From contig NZ_NPDQ01000008.1 in assembly GCF_002812125.1 (NCBI RefSeq), positions 124,001 through 188,000 of the forward strand: DNA of 64,000 bases, given 5' to 3'. This DNA is from Leptospira brenneri (lineage in GTDB: Bacteria > Spirochaetota > Leptospiria > Leptospirales > Leptospiraceae). How positions within the stretch are numbered: position 1 is the stretch's first letter; each line of letters opens with the position of its first letter. The notes under the pieces are model-generated. The model saw nothing but the letters and a program-made list of their open reading frames with translations. It was not told where the DNA came from and ran no database searches. Below are positions 16,679 through 26,298 of the stretch, piece after piece. The position numbers and the translations under genes are program-made.

Positions 16679-17245
16679 ATGAACTTAGGCATTACAGAAG
16701 TAAAAAAAGGAATGATCCTCAAGATCGACAATGAGCTTTATTCCGTCGTCAAAACAGAGTTTGTGAACCCAGGAAAGGGTTCTGCTTTCATCCGTACCAA
16801 ACTTAAAAACATTGTCCGCGATTCTTCCATTGAAAGAACCTTTAAAGCTGCCGAAAAATTGGAAGGTGTGGATTTGGAACGCCGTAAAATGCAGTACTGC
16901 TACGCAGACGGTGACCAAATCATTTTTATGGATGTCAACGATTACGAACAAATCCCTGTTTCCAAAGATTATGTGGAAGACATCCTTCCTTTTATGAAAG
17001 AAGAAACTCCGGTGGAAGTTGCGTTTTACAATGACAAACCAATTGGGGTAACACCTCCTAACTTTGCTATTTTGGAAGTGACTTATGCAGAGGATGGTCT
17101 CAAAGGAGATACAACCGGTCTTGCTCTCAAACGTGTGACGGTAGAAACTGGTGGAGAAGTCCAAGTGCCTATCTTTATCAAACAAGGGGACACTGTAAAA
17201 ATTGACCTTCGGGATTTATCTTACGTGGAGCGGGTGAATAAATAG
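16679..17245 (+). CDS. efp: Elongation factor P
   Basis: 188 residues from the ATG at 16679 (MNLGITEVKKGM), the standard EF-P length. The frame is open upstream to 16616, but that part has no EF-P similarity. Three EF-P domains are visible: the KOW-like N-terminal domain with the modified loop NPGKGSAFIRTKLKN (Lys 33 by my count), the central OB domain (about 65-128) and the C-terminal OB domain (about 130-185; GDTVKIDLRDLSYVERV). EF-P stimulates peptide bonds on polyproline tracts. In the window's context, K33 is the expected site of beta-lysylation by EpmA and EpmB. The MtnB frame begins 3 bases after the stop. Confidence 0.96.
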   Translation: MNLGITEVKKGMILKIDNELYSVVKTEFVNPGKGSAFIRTKLKNIVRDSSIERTFKAAEKLEGVDLERRKMQYCYADGDQIIFMDVNDYEQIPVSKDYVEDILPFMKEETPVEVAFYNDKPIGVTPPNFAILEVTYAEDGLKGDTTGLALKRVTVETGGEVQVPIFIKQGDTVKIDLRDLSYVERVNK

Positions 17246-17247
17246 AT

Positions 17248-17868
17248 TTGGATTCTCACCCTTCCTTAAAGGAACTGACAAAACTTTCCCATACCTATTA
17301 TGAAAGGCAGTGGATGTATGCCACTGCTGGGAATCTCTCTGCACGAGAGGGGGAAGTGTTTTGGATCACTGCTTCTGGAAAACATAAGGGTGAACTTACT
17401 GATCAGGATTTTGTATCTGTATCAGTCAAAGACGGATCACTTGTTTCTGCGGGTGAGGGTCTCAAACCTTCAGCGGAAACTAGCATCCATCAGGTGGTCT
17501 ATTCACAGATCCCAGATGCTGGTGCTGCCCTTCATGTCCATACTTTGGATTCCAATCTTTTAGATTTTGGAGTAGGAAAGGAAGAGGGTTTTCGAGATAT
17601 TACTTTGCCTCCGATTGAAATCATCAAGGCTTTTGGGATCTGGGATGAAAAACCCAATCTCAAGTTTCCTGTTTTTTATAACCACACTCATGTTCCCACC
17701 ATTGCTTCGGAAATCAAACGTTACATTGAAACCAAAGGGAAACCACAAGTTCCTTTTCTACTGATTGAAGGCCATGGCCCGACAGTTTGGGGAAAATCTG
17801 TAGCAGAAGCGAACAAACATTTAGAAGCAGTTCATTTCCTTTTGCAAGTGATGGCAAGACGGATATGA
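17248..17868 (+). CDS. mtnB: Methylthioribulose-1-phosphate dehydratase
   Basis: 206 residues of the class II aldolase/adducin fold. Visible features are GNLSARE (about 28-34), the substrate-binding SGKHKGEL, PSAETSIHQ and the metal ligands in ALHVHTLDSN (about 97-104), then VFYNHTHVPTIA and FLLIEGHGPTVWGKSVAEANKHLEAVHFLL. This arrangement fits MtnB, which removes water from 5-methylthioribulose-1-phosphate in methionine salvage. No other salvage gene is near, so other sugar-phosphate aldolases are possible. It starts at TTG, 3 bases after efp. The stop overlaps the next ATG (ATGA). Confidence 0.85.
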   Translation: MDSHPSLKELTKLSHTYYERQWMYATAGNLSAREGEVFWITASGKHKGELTDQDFVSVSVKDGSLVSAGEGLKPSAETSIHQVVYSQIPDAGAALHVHTLDSNLLDFGVGKEEGFRDITLPPIEIIKAFGIWDEKPNLKFPVFYNHTHVPTIASEIKRYIETKGKPQVPFLLIEGHGPTVWGKSVAEANKHLEAVHFLLQVMARRI

Positions 17869-18599
17869 AAGAAGGTGCCCATGTGTATATTTTTGGAATT
17901 GGTTCCGGAATTGGACAAGGGCTTCACAAGCGGTTTTTAAAGGACAGCTCTGTTTCTCTTTTTGGATTTTCCAGAAAGGGAAATTCGGATCTTTCGCATT
18001 TCTCACAAAGTCAATCAGGAACATTTTCTTGGGATGCCAAAAATCCAAAAGACTTAGAAATGTTTCAATCCTCACTTGCCTCCAAATATCGATCTCAAAT
18101 AAACGTGACATCATCCACATTCCAGACTACCGACCTTATGGTTTACTTTGCTCTCGGTGATGGTGTGTTTGGACCCATTGACCAACTGGAAGTGGTAGAT
18201 CTCGCATCTCATTTCCAACTGAATGTCCATTCTCTCATTCTACTTTCGAAGGCCTTCTCTCCGCTTCTTTCTTCCTTTCGTAGTTCCACCTTTGTGTTTT
18301 TAGGTTCCACTGCGGGAAAACAAGGATTTCCAGAATCGGTAGCTTACTGTGCTTCTAAACATGCTGTTTTGGGAATAACCAGAGCACTCCGAGAAGAATG
18401 GAAACCTTGGGGAACTAAGGTGATTCATGTCAGTCTTGGAGCCGTCGCCACGGAAATTTGGGATACAAGACCGCAGTTTGACAAGAATGATATGATTTCC
18501 ATCTCAGACATTTCTGAGTATTTATGGAGCATTTCCCACTTGCCTAAATCTGTATTTGTGGATGACTTATCCATTACCCCAAGAAAAGGAATTTTATAG
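17865..18599 (+). CDS. Short-chain dehydrogenase/reductase
   Basis: 244 residues from the ATG at 17865, which overlaps the mtnB stop in ATGA; the frame remains open to 17787 but that part is read as the mtnB shadow. The cofactor site reads FGIGSGIGQGL instead of the usual TGxxxGIG, and the catalytic pair is YCASK (about 160), preceded by VFLGSTAGKQG. The middle (STFQTTDLMVYFALGDGVFGP) replaces the standard NNAG segment. It is a diverged SDR of unknown substrate, coupled to the next SDR gene by a gap of 5 bases. Confidence 0.8.
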   Translation: MKEGAHVYIFGIGSGIGQGLHKRFLKDSSVSLFGFSRKGNSDLSHFSQSQSGTFSWDAKNPKDLEMFQSSLASKYRSQINVTSSTFQTTDLMVYFALGDGVFGPIDQLEVVDLASHFQLNVHSLILLSKAFSPLLSSFRSSTFVFLGSTAGKQGFPESVAYCASKHAVLGITRALREEWKPWGTKVIHVSLGAVATEIWDTRPQFDKNDMISISDISEYLWSISHLPKSVFVDDLSITPRKGIL

Positions 18600-18604
18600 T
18601 TCCC

Positions 18605-19345
18605 ATGGAATTTAAGGAATCGATTGTACTCGTGACCGGTGGCAGTGGAGGGATTGGAAGGGAAATCGTTCGTACCCTCGTCCTTGCGGGGTTTTCTGTT
18701 TGGAATTTGGACAAAGTTCGGCCTACATCCCCCATTTTACAAGAGACCTACCGAGAGGTAGACCTGGCAGAAACTCCCTTTGTAGTAGAGAGGAGCCTTG
18801 CCAAGATCATCCAGGAAAGTTCTGAGGTGGGTGATCTTTATGGTTTTGTTCACAATGCTGGGTTTGGCGGACCTTATCACCCCATCACAGAAGTTTCTGC
18901 AGAAGAATGGGAGTCCATTTTTCGAATCAATCTTGGTAGTTTGTTTCTTTTATCTAAATTAGTTTTACCAATTTTTAAAACCCAAAGTTTTGGACGGATT
19001 GTTGCGATTGCTTCTTCTTTGTCCATTGTGGGTTCAGCCCATTCAGTGGCTTATTCTTCCTCCAAACATGGGTTAGTTGGATTTATTCGTTCCGTTGCGG
19101 ATGAATGGGGCAAATTTGGAATCACTGCCAATGCAGTAAGCCCTGGTTTTGTAGATACAAAAATGGGAATCCAAGAAGACCAAGTCTCTGATCATAAAAC
19201 AAAAATCATAGAAAAGACACCTGTTAGGAGAATTGCAGAACCTTCCGAAATTGCCCGAGTGGTGAATTTCCTTCTTCAAAAAGAATCCGGTTATATTTCT
19301 GGATCCAATTGGACCGTCGATGGCGGACTTACAGCGATTTTATGA
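18605..19345 (+). CDS. Short-chain dehydrogenase/reductase
   Basis: 246 residues, a classical SDR. TGGSGGIG (about 11-18), VHNAGFGGP (about 82), SSLSIVGS and catalytic YSSSKHGLVG (about 150-160), then the PGFVDTKMG motif and the C-terminal GSNWTVDGG typical of 3-oxoacyl-ACP reductase-like and glucose-dehydrogenase-like enzymes. It is the second of two adjacent SDRs after mtnB. The stop overlaps the possible start of the next gene (ATGA). Substrate cannot be deduced, since the FabG-like group covers many functions. Confidence 0.88.
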   Translation: MEFKESIVLVTGGSGGIGREIVRTLVLAGFSVWNLDKVRPTSPILQETYREVDLAETPFVVERSLAKIIQESSEVGDLYGFVHNAGFGGPYHPITEVSAEEWESIFRINLGSLFLLSKLVLPIFKTQSFGRIVAIASSLSIVGSAHSVAYSSSKHGLVGFIRSVADEWGKFGITANAVSPGFVDTKMGIQEDQVSDHKTKIIEKTPVRRIAEPSEIARVVNFLLQKESGYISGSNWTVDGGLTAIL

Positions 19346-21162
19346 GAATATCACCTCCACATGATCATTTTTTGCAACTGACGACCAAAGAAACCTTGGG
19401 CAGGTCATCAGGGATTATTTTACAAAAAGAAGCATTGTCGATTATGAAGACAGTGGAGATCCAAAGTTCTCGTGAAAATATTGAATCTGGTCATTTGTTT
19501 CGGCCTACAGATTCTAATTTTGAAAAACTAAAAATGGATCACGAAACTGGTTTGGATGCCATGTGGCAACTCATTGACTACGGACTGACCACTCAACTTT
19601 TTGAAATTAAATACGATGCAGATCTCGGTGAATTACGGTTTGTCAATTTTCTTGTGGGCCTTCCAGGGGGAATGCCATTGGAAGAACCATACAAACTATT
19701 CATCGCAAGGTCTACAGAACATCTATATCATTACATCCAAGCCAAACGAATTTTAACAGAAGATACTTGGCGTAATGTGTTAAACAAACTAGCTGATATT
19801 GATTATCAAGAAACAAAGGGATCCGGTGATGAACTGGATCGAATATTGGAACCCAAACAGTTCCCCTTACAACCGTCAGCTGAAATGTTAAAACGTTCGC
19901 GTGGACTGATCATAGATGAGTTGGAAGCGGATCCCCAAATCATCGTCCTACCACATGTGGGATTTTATTCGATTCCAGAGATGGAGGCGGCAAGTTTTTT
20001 ACATATCGCAAACGAATATTTAATGACCAAAGTGGAACCTTTGGCAAAGGCATTCGATGGTGAAATTCGATTGGGCTTAGATCGGATTCATACAACAGCC
20101 CCTGTAAGTGGGAATTCCGAACCAAGTGAAATTGATTTAATCCGTTCTAAAATTGAAATGTTATATGGATTTAAAGAAATTCTAAAAGAAAATGGATTTT
20201 ACCCTTTAGTTCATAACTTGAGAAAAGTTGCCGAGATGGCGGCCAAATATGCTGAGGTTGAAAAAAAACGGGAAGTAGACCGACTCCTCAAAGTATATAT
20301 GAAGATGTTAGATAGTCAATTTGACTTTGATTCTAGACTACTTCGTATCAATTTAGAAAAGGACAATGAACATGATACCATCATCGTGGATCTTCTCAGA
20401 AAAAATCCCAAAGTCCTTTCTGCGGAATGGCATGACCAAGATTCCAAAATTGCTATTTTTGTGAATAACAATCAAAACAATATAAAGGATATCAATCATC
20501 TAATTTTTCAAAATTATAGATTCACTACCGAACATATTTTATATTTAAAAGCCGTCATTGAGTTAAATGAAAAAGAATTAAAACCTCTATTTAAAGATGA
20601 TGAGTTTGTGAAAACTTATGGGAAAAATCTCCAGTCCGTTTATTTTAATTATATTCCTTGGTTTTATAAACTTTTTTATTTTTTAGGTATTTCTCCGATC
20701 GTAAACTCAGGTTATGCGAAAGCAAAATCCATCCTTACTTATGCACAAATGGATCGTCAGTTTTTATACCAAAAACGTAGGGAAAATTTCTTTAAGAAAA
20801 AACTAAGGGAAAGAGAAGAGCGGTTTGAAAAAGAGAAAAAACAACAACTAAAACGGGCTCTTACTTCTGCCCTCAGTGATGCTTATTTCCAAAAGAATTG
20901 TTTGCCTTCTGTGGATTGGTTGGGTTCTAATTATCCTGCATTCTCTGCAGAGACTTTAGAGAAGATGATTCCTGATTTTGCATTTATTTCCACAACGGGT
21001 AAATCGGTGAAAGCAAGTTCGGTCATTTTATTCCCCAACTCTCCTGAATTTGACTCACTGAACAAACGTTTGAAGGATTTATTCAATCAGTGGACCAGAG
21101 GAGAAATAGAACCTCCCTTGGAAGACCCTGAACTTCTAGTCCAGATCCGAGCACTGATTTAA
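19342..21162 (+). CDS. Large unknown protein, 606 residues
   Basis: I do not recognise the family. The ATG at 19342 overlaps the SDR stop; an alternative ATG at 19444 (MKTVEIQSSREN) gives 572 residues and starts nearer to conserved-looking sequence. The protein is soluble, with no signal peptide. It is rich in Glu, Lys and Leu, and probably mainly helical. About residues 500-530 (KKRRENFFKKKLREREERFEKEKKQQLKRAL, given here as key features) are strongly basic and form a likely coiled coil. Central segments hold a DxD-type stretch (LEADPQIIVLPHVGFYSIPEM). It follows two SDR genes and precedes convergent corA by 2 bases. Confidence 0.6.
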   Translation: MRISPPHDHFLQLTTKETLGRSSGIILQKEALSIMKTVEIQSSRENIESGHLFRPTDSNFEKLKMDHETGLDAMWQLIDYGLTTQLFEIKYDADLGELRFVNFLVGLPGGMPLEEPYKLFIARSTEHLYHYIQAKRILTEDTWRNVLNKLADIDYQETKGSGDELDRILEPKQFPLQPSAEMLKRSRGLIIDELEADPQIIVLPHVGFYSIPEMEAASFLHIANEYLMTKVEPLAKAFDGEIRLGLDRIHTTAPVSGNSEPSEIDLIRSKIEMLYGFKEILKENGFYPLVHNLRKVAEMAAKYAEVEKKREVDRLLKVYMKMLDSQFDFDSRLLRINLEKDNEHDTIIVDLLRKNPKVLSAEWHDQDSKIAIFVNNNQNNIKDINHLIFQNYRFTTEHILYLKAVIELNEKELKPLFKDDEFVKTYGKNLQSVYFNYIPWFYKLFYFLGISPIVNSGYAKAKSILTYAQMDRQFLYQKRRENFFKKKLREREERFEKEKKQQLKRALTSALSDAYFQKNCLPSVDWLGSNYPAFSAETLEKMIPDFAFISTTGKSVKASSVILFPNSPEFDSLNKRLKDLFNQWTRGEIEPPLEDPELLVQIRALI

Positions 21163-21164
21163 AA

Positions 21165-22124
21165 TCAATACCAACGTTTTATTCTAAAATAGAGTAACAT
21201 AATCAAACCTAAAAATCCCATAGCACCTAAGGCGGTGATAAAACCATATTCCCATTCTAAAGTGGGCATATGCCGAAAGTTCATCCCATAAATCCCCGCA
21301 ACAAGGGACATCGGTAACATAATGGCCGTCATGATGGTAAGTATCTTCATGATCTCATTGGTTTTACGAGTGGAGATTGCAATATGTGCTTCGAGTGCCG
21401 ATGAAATCGATTCAATATTACTTTCCACAAGTTCTAGAATGCGAAGGGAATGATCCCTTACATCACGAAAGAAAGCATCTGCCTCATCACTAAAAAAGCT
21501 GTTTTTGATTTTTTCTAAATCTTCTAGAACTTCTTTATTTTGTAACATCCCTTTTTTAATCGAAAGAAGGCTTGCTCGCAAACTATAAACATTACTGATA
21601 TCTAAAGACTTGGAATTTCCAAAAATTTGATCTTCAAAATGTTCGATCCTTTCTTCTAGTTTCTGAGTGATGGCTAAAGTATGGTCAGTTTCCACATCCA
21701 GAATTTTATGAACCACAAACTCATACCCGCGGGCTAGGATTTTATTATTCACTTTCCACTGATCAATCAAGTCACCAATGCTATCTCGATAATCAAGTGT
21801 TAAGGAAATGATTTGGTTTGGAGTTAAAATAAAGTTAAAATTCTTTTGTGTAAGCTGGTTTCTTTCAAAGTGAAACCCTCGGAAAACAAAAAAGATATAA
21901 TTGGGAAAAATCTCGAGTTTGATTCGGCTATTCGGATTTAAAATATCTTCAATGGTAAGTTGGTGAATATCATGTTTTTGAAAGAGGAACATGAGTTTTT
22001 CCTCGTTTTCAGCAGTGATATGGATCCAATGTTTGGGGTGTCTGTGAGAAAGGGGGAGAGGTCTGTCAAGGAGCACCTCATCTTTACTCGAAGGTGTTAA
22101 GATATAATTAAAGAGAGCTGGCAT
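21165..22124 (-). CDS. corA: CorA-family divalent-cation transporter
   Basis: 319 residues. The large N-terminal cytoplasmic domain (about 1-255) precedes two C-terminal membrane helices. The signature YGMNF is present in GIYGMNFRHMP (about 282-292), which forms the selectivity filter of pentameric CorA. The loop after it (RHMPTLEWEYG) matches the second signature. CorA moves Mg2+, and some members move Ni2+ or Co2+. A long helical stalk with many charged residues runs through about 135-250. Its start abuts the stop of the M61 peptidase gene, both on the minus strand, which suggests one transcript. Confidence 0.92.
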   Translation of the reverse strand: MPALFNYILTPSSKDEVLLDRPLPLSHRHPKHWIHITAENEEKLMFLFQKHDIHQLTIEDILNPNSRIKLEIFPNYIFFVFRGFHFERNQLTQKNFNFILTPNQIISLTLDYRDSIGDLIDQWKVNNKILARGYEFVVHKILDVETDHTLAITQKLEERIEHFEDQIFGNSKSLDISNVYSLRASLLSIKKGMLQNKEVLEDLEKIKNSFFSDEADAFFRDVRDHSLRILELVESNIESISSALEAHIAISTRKTNEIMKILTIMTAIMLPMSLVAGIYGMNFRHMPTLEWEYGFITALGAMGFLGLIMLLYFRIKRWY

Positions 22125-23903
22125 TTACACAATGTTCCTTAGGAAAAAATCTCTGAGTTCTTTTCTATCATCAGTACAGTCTTCTGCGATCACAAATTTT
22201 TTAGTTTTATAGAATTCGGATGCAGTGATCATCGATTCTTTGATTTTACCTGACCTTGAAAGGATGAGGTGGAATTTTTCTCCAGGACGGAGATTTTTTT
22301 CCAGTTTTTGAAGGGAATTTGCTGTGGCCCGTTTCCCATTGATGGCCAGAATTTCATCGTCTAACATAAGATCGAATGATGGGATTTCTGATTTGTGGAG
22401 GAGTTTTTGGATGTAAAGGTTCCCGTTTTTTTCTTTGGCCTTGAAACCTGTATCTCCGGTTGGATCAGTTTGGATCCTTCGAATTCCAATGATATCTAAA
22501 TAATGATCTACGGGAATGGGTTTTGGATTTTCTAAATAATCATTAAATTCTGTTTTTAAATCCACATCTGTGACTTCTTTTACTGTATCAAAGAACTCTT
22601 GTTTGGTGAATCCTCTGCCTTTCGTTTTGACAAAAACTTCGTTCAATTTATGGAAAACATGTCGGATTGTTTTTTTCTCTTTTGATTCTCTTAGTAAAAA
22701 TAAATTCATACATAGAGCAAGGACTCCTCCCTTAGTATAATAAGAAACGGTAATATTGTGGCTATTTCCGTTTCGTTTATAGTATTTCGTCCATGCCGTA
22801 AATGAAGATTCTTCTAAACTCATCCAAGAATCTGCATCATTATCTTCTAAAGAAAAAATATCGGATTGGAGTTTGGAAAAGTATTCTTCTTTGGTTAAAA
22901 ATCCAGAGTGATACAGAAAGTATACATCATAAAAACTAGTAAATCCTTCTGCAATCCACAACTCTCGTGTTAGGTTAGGTTTTTGGTAATCAAAAGGACC
23001 AAGGGCAATGGGCCGAATCCTTTTGATGTTCCAGAGATGGAAATATTCATGGGATAAAAGTTCGAGAAGTCTTTTATACTCTTCTTCATCAGAAATGAGT
23101 TCTGGATTGAAGTAGTTTATGCTAGAAGCTCTATGCTCAAGTCCTCCATAAGCTGGCAAACTTAAATTTAGTACAAATAAATAGTAGGGATTAGGAGACT
23201 CCATCATCCATTCGATTTGAGTTTCTGTAATGCGTTTTAGGTCACTGGCAAGTTTTGTTTTGAAATCAAAGGTCACATCACCTTCGACGAGTAACTCATG
23301 TTTGGTTTCTCCTGCGGCAAAAAAAACAGAATTTTGTTTACTCAAGTGAAAAGGTGAGTCAAATAACTCATCAAAATCGTTGGCATAAAAGACGTGTGAG
23401 TTTTCTGCGTTTCGAGTTAGACTAGAATACACATAAGGAAAGAATTCAGAGACTTGGAACTGGACTGTGGATGGTTGGTTTAACTTCCCTTCAGGGTATA
23501 AAAACAAAGCTGGTGGATTGATAAATCCAAATTCTGTTTCTAAATAATTTGTCCTAACGGTAAAGTCTTCAAAAGCATAAATAATATATGAAATTTCGAA
23601 TTCTGCCGGTAAGTTTTTTAATTTCCAACGGTGTAAGTCTATCATCTCGAATGGAATGATTTCTCCCGTTTTTGAATTTCTAACATTGAATTTATGGAGA
23701 TGGGTTCCGTAATCTCGGATCATATAGGAACCTGGGGTCCAACTGGGTAGACAAAAGTTTAACTCCGTTTGGTCTGTTTGGACTCGGAGTTTTACCTGAA
23801 AGTAATGTTTGAAAAGATCAAAAATGGAGACCTCAAAATCTAGATGGAGTGAGTTCGACTGGCCGGATTCGGTACCGGTTTTTTCCTGTGGTTCTTTTGC
23901 CAT
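22125..23903 (-). CDS. M61-family metallopeptidase (glycyl-aminopeptidase-like)
   Basis: 592 residues. The N-terminal part (about 1-200) is the beta-rich region of the M61 family. The zinc site reads LLSHEYFHLWNIKRIRP (about 275-290), that is HExxH with E as the general base and the conserved Trp-Asn-Lys following. A third ligand Glu lies downstream (LWIAEGFTSFYD, about 315). The C-terminus (about 470-560) looks like a PDZ domain (FDLMLDDEILAINGKRATA...LILSRSGKI). There is no signal peptide, so it would be cytoplasmic, unlike many relatives. It would cleave N-terminal Gly or Ala from peptides. The start is ATG at 23903. Confidence 0.9.
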   Translation of the reverse strand: MAKEPQEKTGTESGQSNSLHLDFEVSIFDLFKHYFQVKLRVQTDQTELNFCLPSWTPGSYMIRDYGTHLHKFNVRNSKTGEIIPFEMIDLHRWKLKNLPAEFEISYIIYAFEDFTVRTNYLETEFGFINPPALFLYPEGKLNQPSTVQFQVSEFFPYVYSSLTRNAENSHVFYANDFDELFDSPFHLSKQNSVFFAAGETKHELLVEGDVTFDFKTKLASDLKRITETQIEWMMESPNPYYLFVLNLSLPAYGGLEHRASSINYFNPELISDEEEYKRLLELLSHEYFHLWNIKRIRPIALGPFDYQKPNLTRELWIAEGFTSFYDVYFLYHSGFLTKEEYFSKLQSDIFSLEDNDADSWMSLEESSFTAWTKYYKRNGNSHNITVSYYTKGGVLALCMNLFLLRESKEKKTIRHVFHKLNEVFVKTKGRGFTKQEFFDTVKEVTDVDLKTEFNDYLENPKPIPVDHYLDIIGIRRIQTDPTGDTGFKAKEKNGNLYIQKLLHKSEIPSFDLMLDDEILAINGKRATANSLQKLEKNLRPGEKFHLILSRSGKIKESMITASEFYKTKKFVIAEDCTDDRKELRDFFLRNIV

Positions 23904-24000
23904 GGTAACCCTATCTTCTTTTATTTTTAGTTTTGATCAAATGTTTTCTTGACGTTATTTCTCTATAGTACTAGAAAAGGCATAGCTAAGGTATGAGCAA

Positions 24001-24170
24001 AGGAGGTGGTCTTTTTGGAAAGTAGTTGTTACAACAAAAGATTTTTGACTCGCGAGGTGGCTGGGCAATAACGCCTCAAGCTTTGTTGCAAAACCGACCA
24101 GACACAGGTCTTTCCAAGTTCCGAACGGGTGGTCTCCTTCGGGCTTATGCAGTCGCTTGGAAAGATTCCT
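24001..24170. other. Self-complementary intergenic region, candidate structured RNA or attenuator
   Basis: This lies in the 266-base gap between a chemoreceptor gene (ends 24170) and the M61 gene (starts 23903). TTGGAAAG occurs at 24015-24022 and again, extended, at 24156-24165 (CTTGGAAAGA). Its complement CTTTCCAA is at 24110-24117, within TCTTTCCAAG (24109-24118). The middle segment can therefore pair with either flank, but not both. CAACAAA/TTTGTTG and GACC/GGTC pairs lie inside. No ORF, tRNA or rRNA is present. Strand is unknown and I do not match it to a known RNA family. Confidence 0.4.
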
Positions 24171-26230
24171 TAGAGATTGAATTTTAATAAGACATCAGAG
24201 ATTTTAGCGCTAATTCCCGTCATGCGAAGAGAGTTTGCTGACATGGTTTCGGATTGTTCTGAGAGGATTTGCGAGCCATTAGAAATATTAATTGTCATAT
24301 TTGATAGTTCAAATGTGGCTCTTTTTTGTTCTTCTGTTGATTGTTGGATTGATTCTACTAACGAAGTAATTTCTTCAATTTCCTCATAAATCTGATCTGT
24401 TTTTGTCTTTTGATCTTGGATGAGAGGAACAATTTCTTTCGCCTTTTCAAAAATAACAGAAACTTCTTTGATGATCTCTCGAAGTAAGTCGATGAGATTC
24501 GTGACTTGGGTTCCTCCGTTTTGAATGGAGTCTAATGCTTCTTCTGATAGAGTGTTGATCTGTGAAACGGATTCTGCTGCTTGGGAAGCAAGTTTTGAAA
24601 TTTCTTCTGCTACTACGGCAAACCCCCGTCCAGATTCTCCTGCCCGAGCTGCTTCAATGGCTGCGTTTAATGCAAGTAGACTAGTTTTCTCTGAAATATT
24701 AGAAATGACTTCAGAAAATTCAGTAATGGCAAGCGACTTCTCTTGGATTTCTTCAATGGCTTTAGAAGTGAGCCCTGCCATATTTCTTCCTTCTTCTGCT
24801 TTCCTGTTGGCAAGGACGGCAATTTGTCCAAAGGATTCCACTTCTACTGTGATATTTTGAACCAAGGTTTGGATGGCTTGTAATGAAATATGAATGGATT
24901 TAGAATTATCTACCGCTTGCACTACATTGGAATTGATGGTTTCTGAAGAGGCATTGAGTTCTTCCACCGTGGCACTGGCCTCTTCTGAGGAAGCCGCTTG
25001 GCTCTGGGCTAAATCAGAAAGTTCGATGATGGTGTTTTCCATAAACCTAGAAGTTTCTTTGAGTTCGGATCCTGAAGTTTGAGCCACACTTAAAATATGG
25101 CGAATGCTTTCAATCATCGCCACTACTGCTTCTACTAAATTCCCAATTTCATCTTTATGATTGTCACTGATTTCTTTTGAGAGATTTCCACTGGCTGCAT
25201 CTTTGGTGAATGCAATCAAAGTTTGTAATCTACTATCTACAAGTTTACGAAAGATAATGACATTGGCTAATGTAGAGAACAAAATCCCTGTAATCCCAAG
25301 GCCTAAGGCAATCCAAAAGATAAACTGGATTTCATTAGTAATCTTACTTTGTGGATAAGAAACTCGAAGTGTCCAAGGCGCAGTATTTTCGACAAGTTGA
25401 ATGGGTAAACTTACATGGAAGTAGTCGGAATCGGAATAATTTTGTCTTTGGTTCGTAGACATAGCTAAGTTTACATAAATATCTTCTTTGTCTTTCCATT
25501 GTACATCTGTAGTATCAGGATGAAGGCCATTGAATAATACATAACCATTACTTGCTACGAGAGTAATTTTTACTGTGCCTTCTAAAATTTTTAAGTTCTG
25601 AAGGTAAGTGCGGATGGTTTCTAAGGAAAGGTCAGCACCAGCAATCCCTACAAAGGTTTGGTTTCGGAGAACCGGATACACAAGAGAAATCATTGTGACA
25701 TCTTTACCATCTACTTTGTAATCAAAAGGAGGAATGAGTTCCACTTTTTTGTTTTTTTTAGGAAGTTGGTAAAAATCGGATTCAGGAAGATCAGACCCAA
25801 CTACAGGTTCAATGATGATTTTTCCATTGGATTTTACAGAATAGGGGATTAGTCTTCCTGTTTTGTCGTGAAAATTCGCATTACGATAGTTAGAGTCTTT
25901 CCCGTCAAAAGCATTCGGTTCAAATACAACATAAGTCCCTAAGATAGACTCGTTTGAAGCCGTCATCAAATTTAAAATTCGAAAAATACGATCTCGATCG
26001 AGTAGGTTTGGTTCTTGTAAAATCTGTTTGAGAAGGTAAGCTTCGTTTAAAGGACCTGAAAGATAATCACCAACATCGAGAGAAATTTTGTCTGCAAGGA
26101 CAGAGATATTCTCTAATGCATTTTCTTTTGCATTTTTATATATGACATAAGAGATAAGAGTGAGTATAACTCCTAATGAAAACAGTGTAATGACTGATGT
26201 ACCTAAAGCTAACTTCTGTTTGATGTTCAT
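24170..26230 (-). CDS. Methyl-accepting chemotaxis protein (dCache type)
   Basis: 686 residues. A TM helix near the N-terminus (about 10-32), a periplasmic double-Cache-like sensor (about 35-300), a second TM (about 305-327), a HAMP linker ([23 protein letters not shown], about 330-350) and a long cytoplasmic signalling domain with the hairpin tip [35 protein letters not shown]. It should bind small ligands outside the inner membrane and control CheA. It ends in the coding base at 24170, beside the structured intergenic region, and its upstream neighbour is a VOC protein. A second receptor of different design is at 29524-32064. Confidence 0.94.
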   Translation of the reverse strand: MNIKQKLALGTSVITLFSLGVILTLISYVIYKNAKENALENISVLADKISLDVGDYLSGPLNEAYLLKQILQEPNLLDRDRIFRILNLMTASNESILGTYVVFEPNAFDGKDSNYRNANFHDKTGRLIPYSVKSNGKIIIEPVVGSDLPESDFYQLPKKNKKVELIPPFDYKVDGKDVTMISLVYPVLRNQTFVGIAGADLSLETIRTYLQNLKILEGTVKITLVASNGYVLFNGLHPDTTDVQWKDKEDIYVNLAMSTNQRQNYSDSDYFHVSLPIQLVENTAPWTLRVSYPQSKITNEIQFIFWIALGLGITGILFSTLANVIIFRKLVDSRLQTLIAFTKDAASGNLSKEISDNHKDEIGNLVEAVVAMIESIRHILSVAQTSGSELKETSRFMENTIIELSDLAQSQAASSEEASATVEELNASSETINSNVVQAVDNSKSIHISLQAIQTLVQNITVEVESFGQIAVLANRKAEEGRNMAGLTSKAIEEIQEKSLAITEFSEVISNISEKTSLLALNAAIEAARAGESGRGFAVVAEEISKLASQAAESVSQINTLSEEALDSIQNGGTQVTNLIDLLREIIKEVSVIFEKAKEIVPLIQDQKTKTDQIYEEIEEITSLVESIQQSTEEQKRATFELSNMTINISNGSQILSEQSETMSANSLRMTGISAKISDVLLKFNL

Positions 26231-26298
26231 TCTTTTGGATATTCTTTCCTAAGTGAATTGTTACCATAAGGAGGTTAGGTGTTTTCTCAACACATTTC

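Noticed and set aside
24001..24170. SRP RNA, RNase P RNA or tmRNA
   Set aside because: None of the diagnostic loops (GGAAGGAAGCAGCC-like, P4 core of RNase P, or an ALAA-tag frame) is present.
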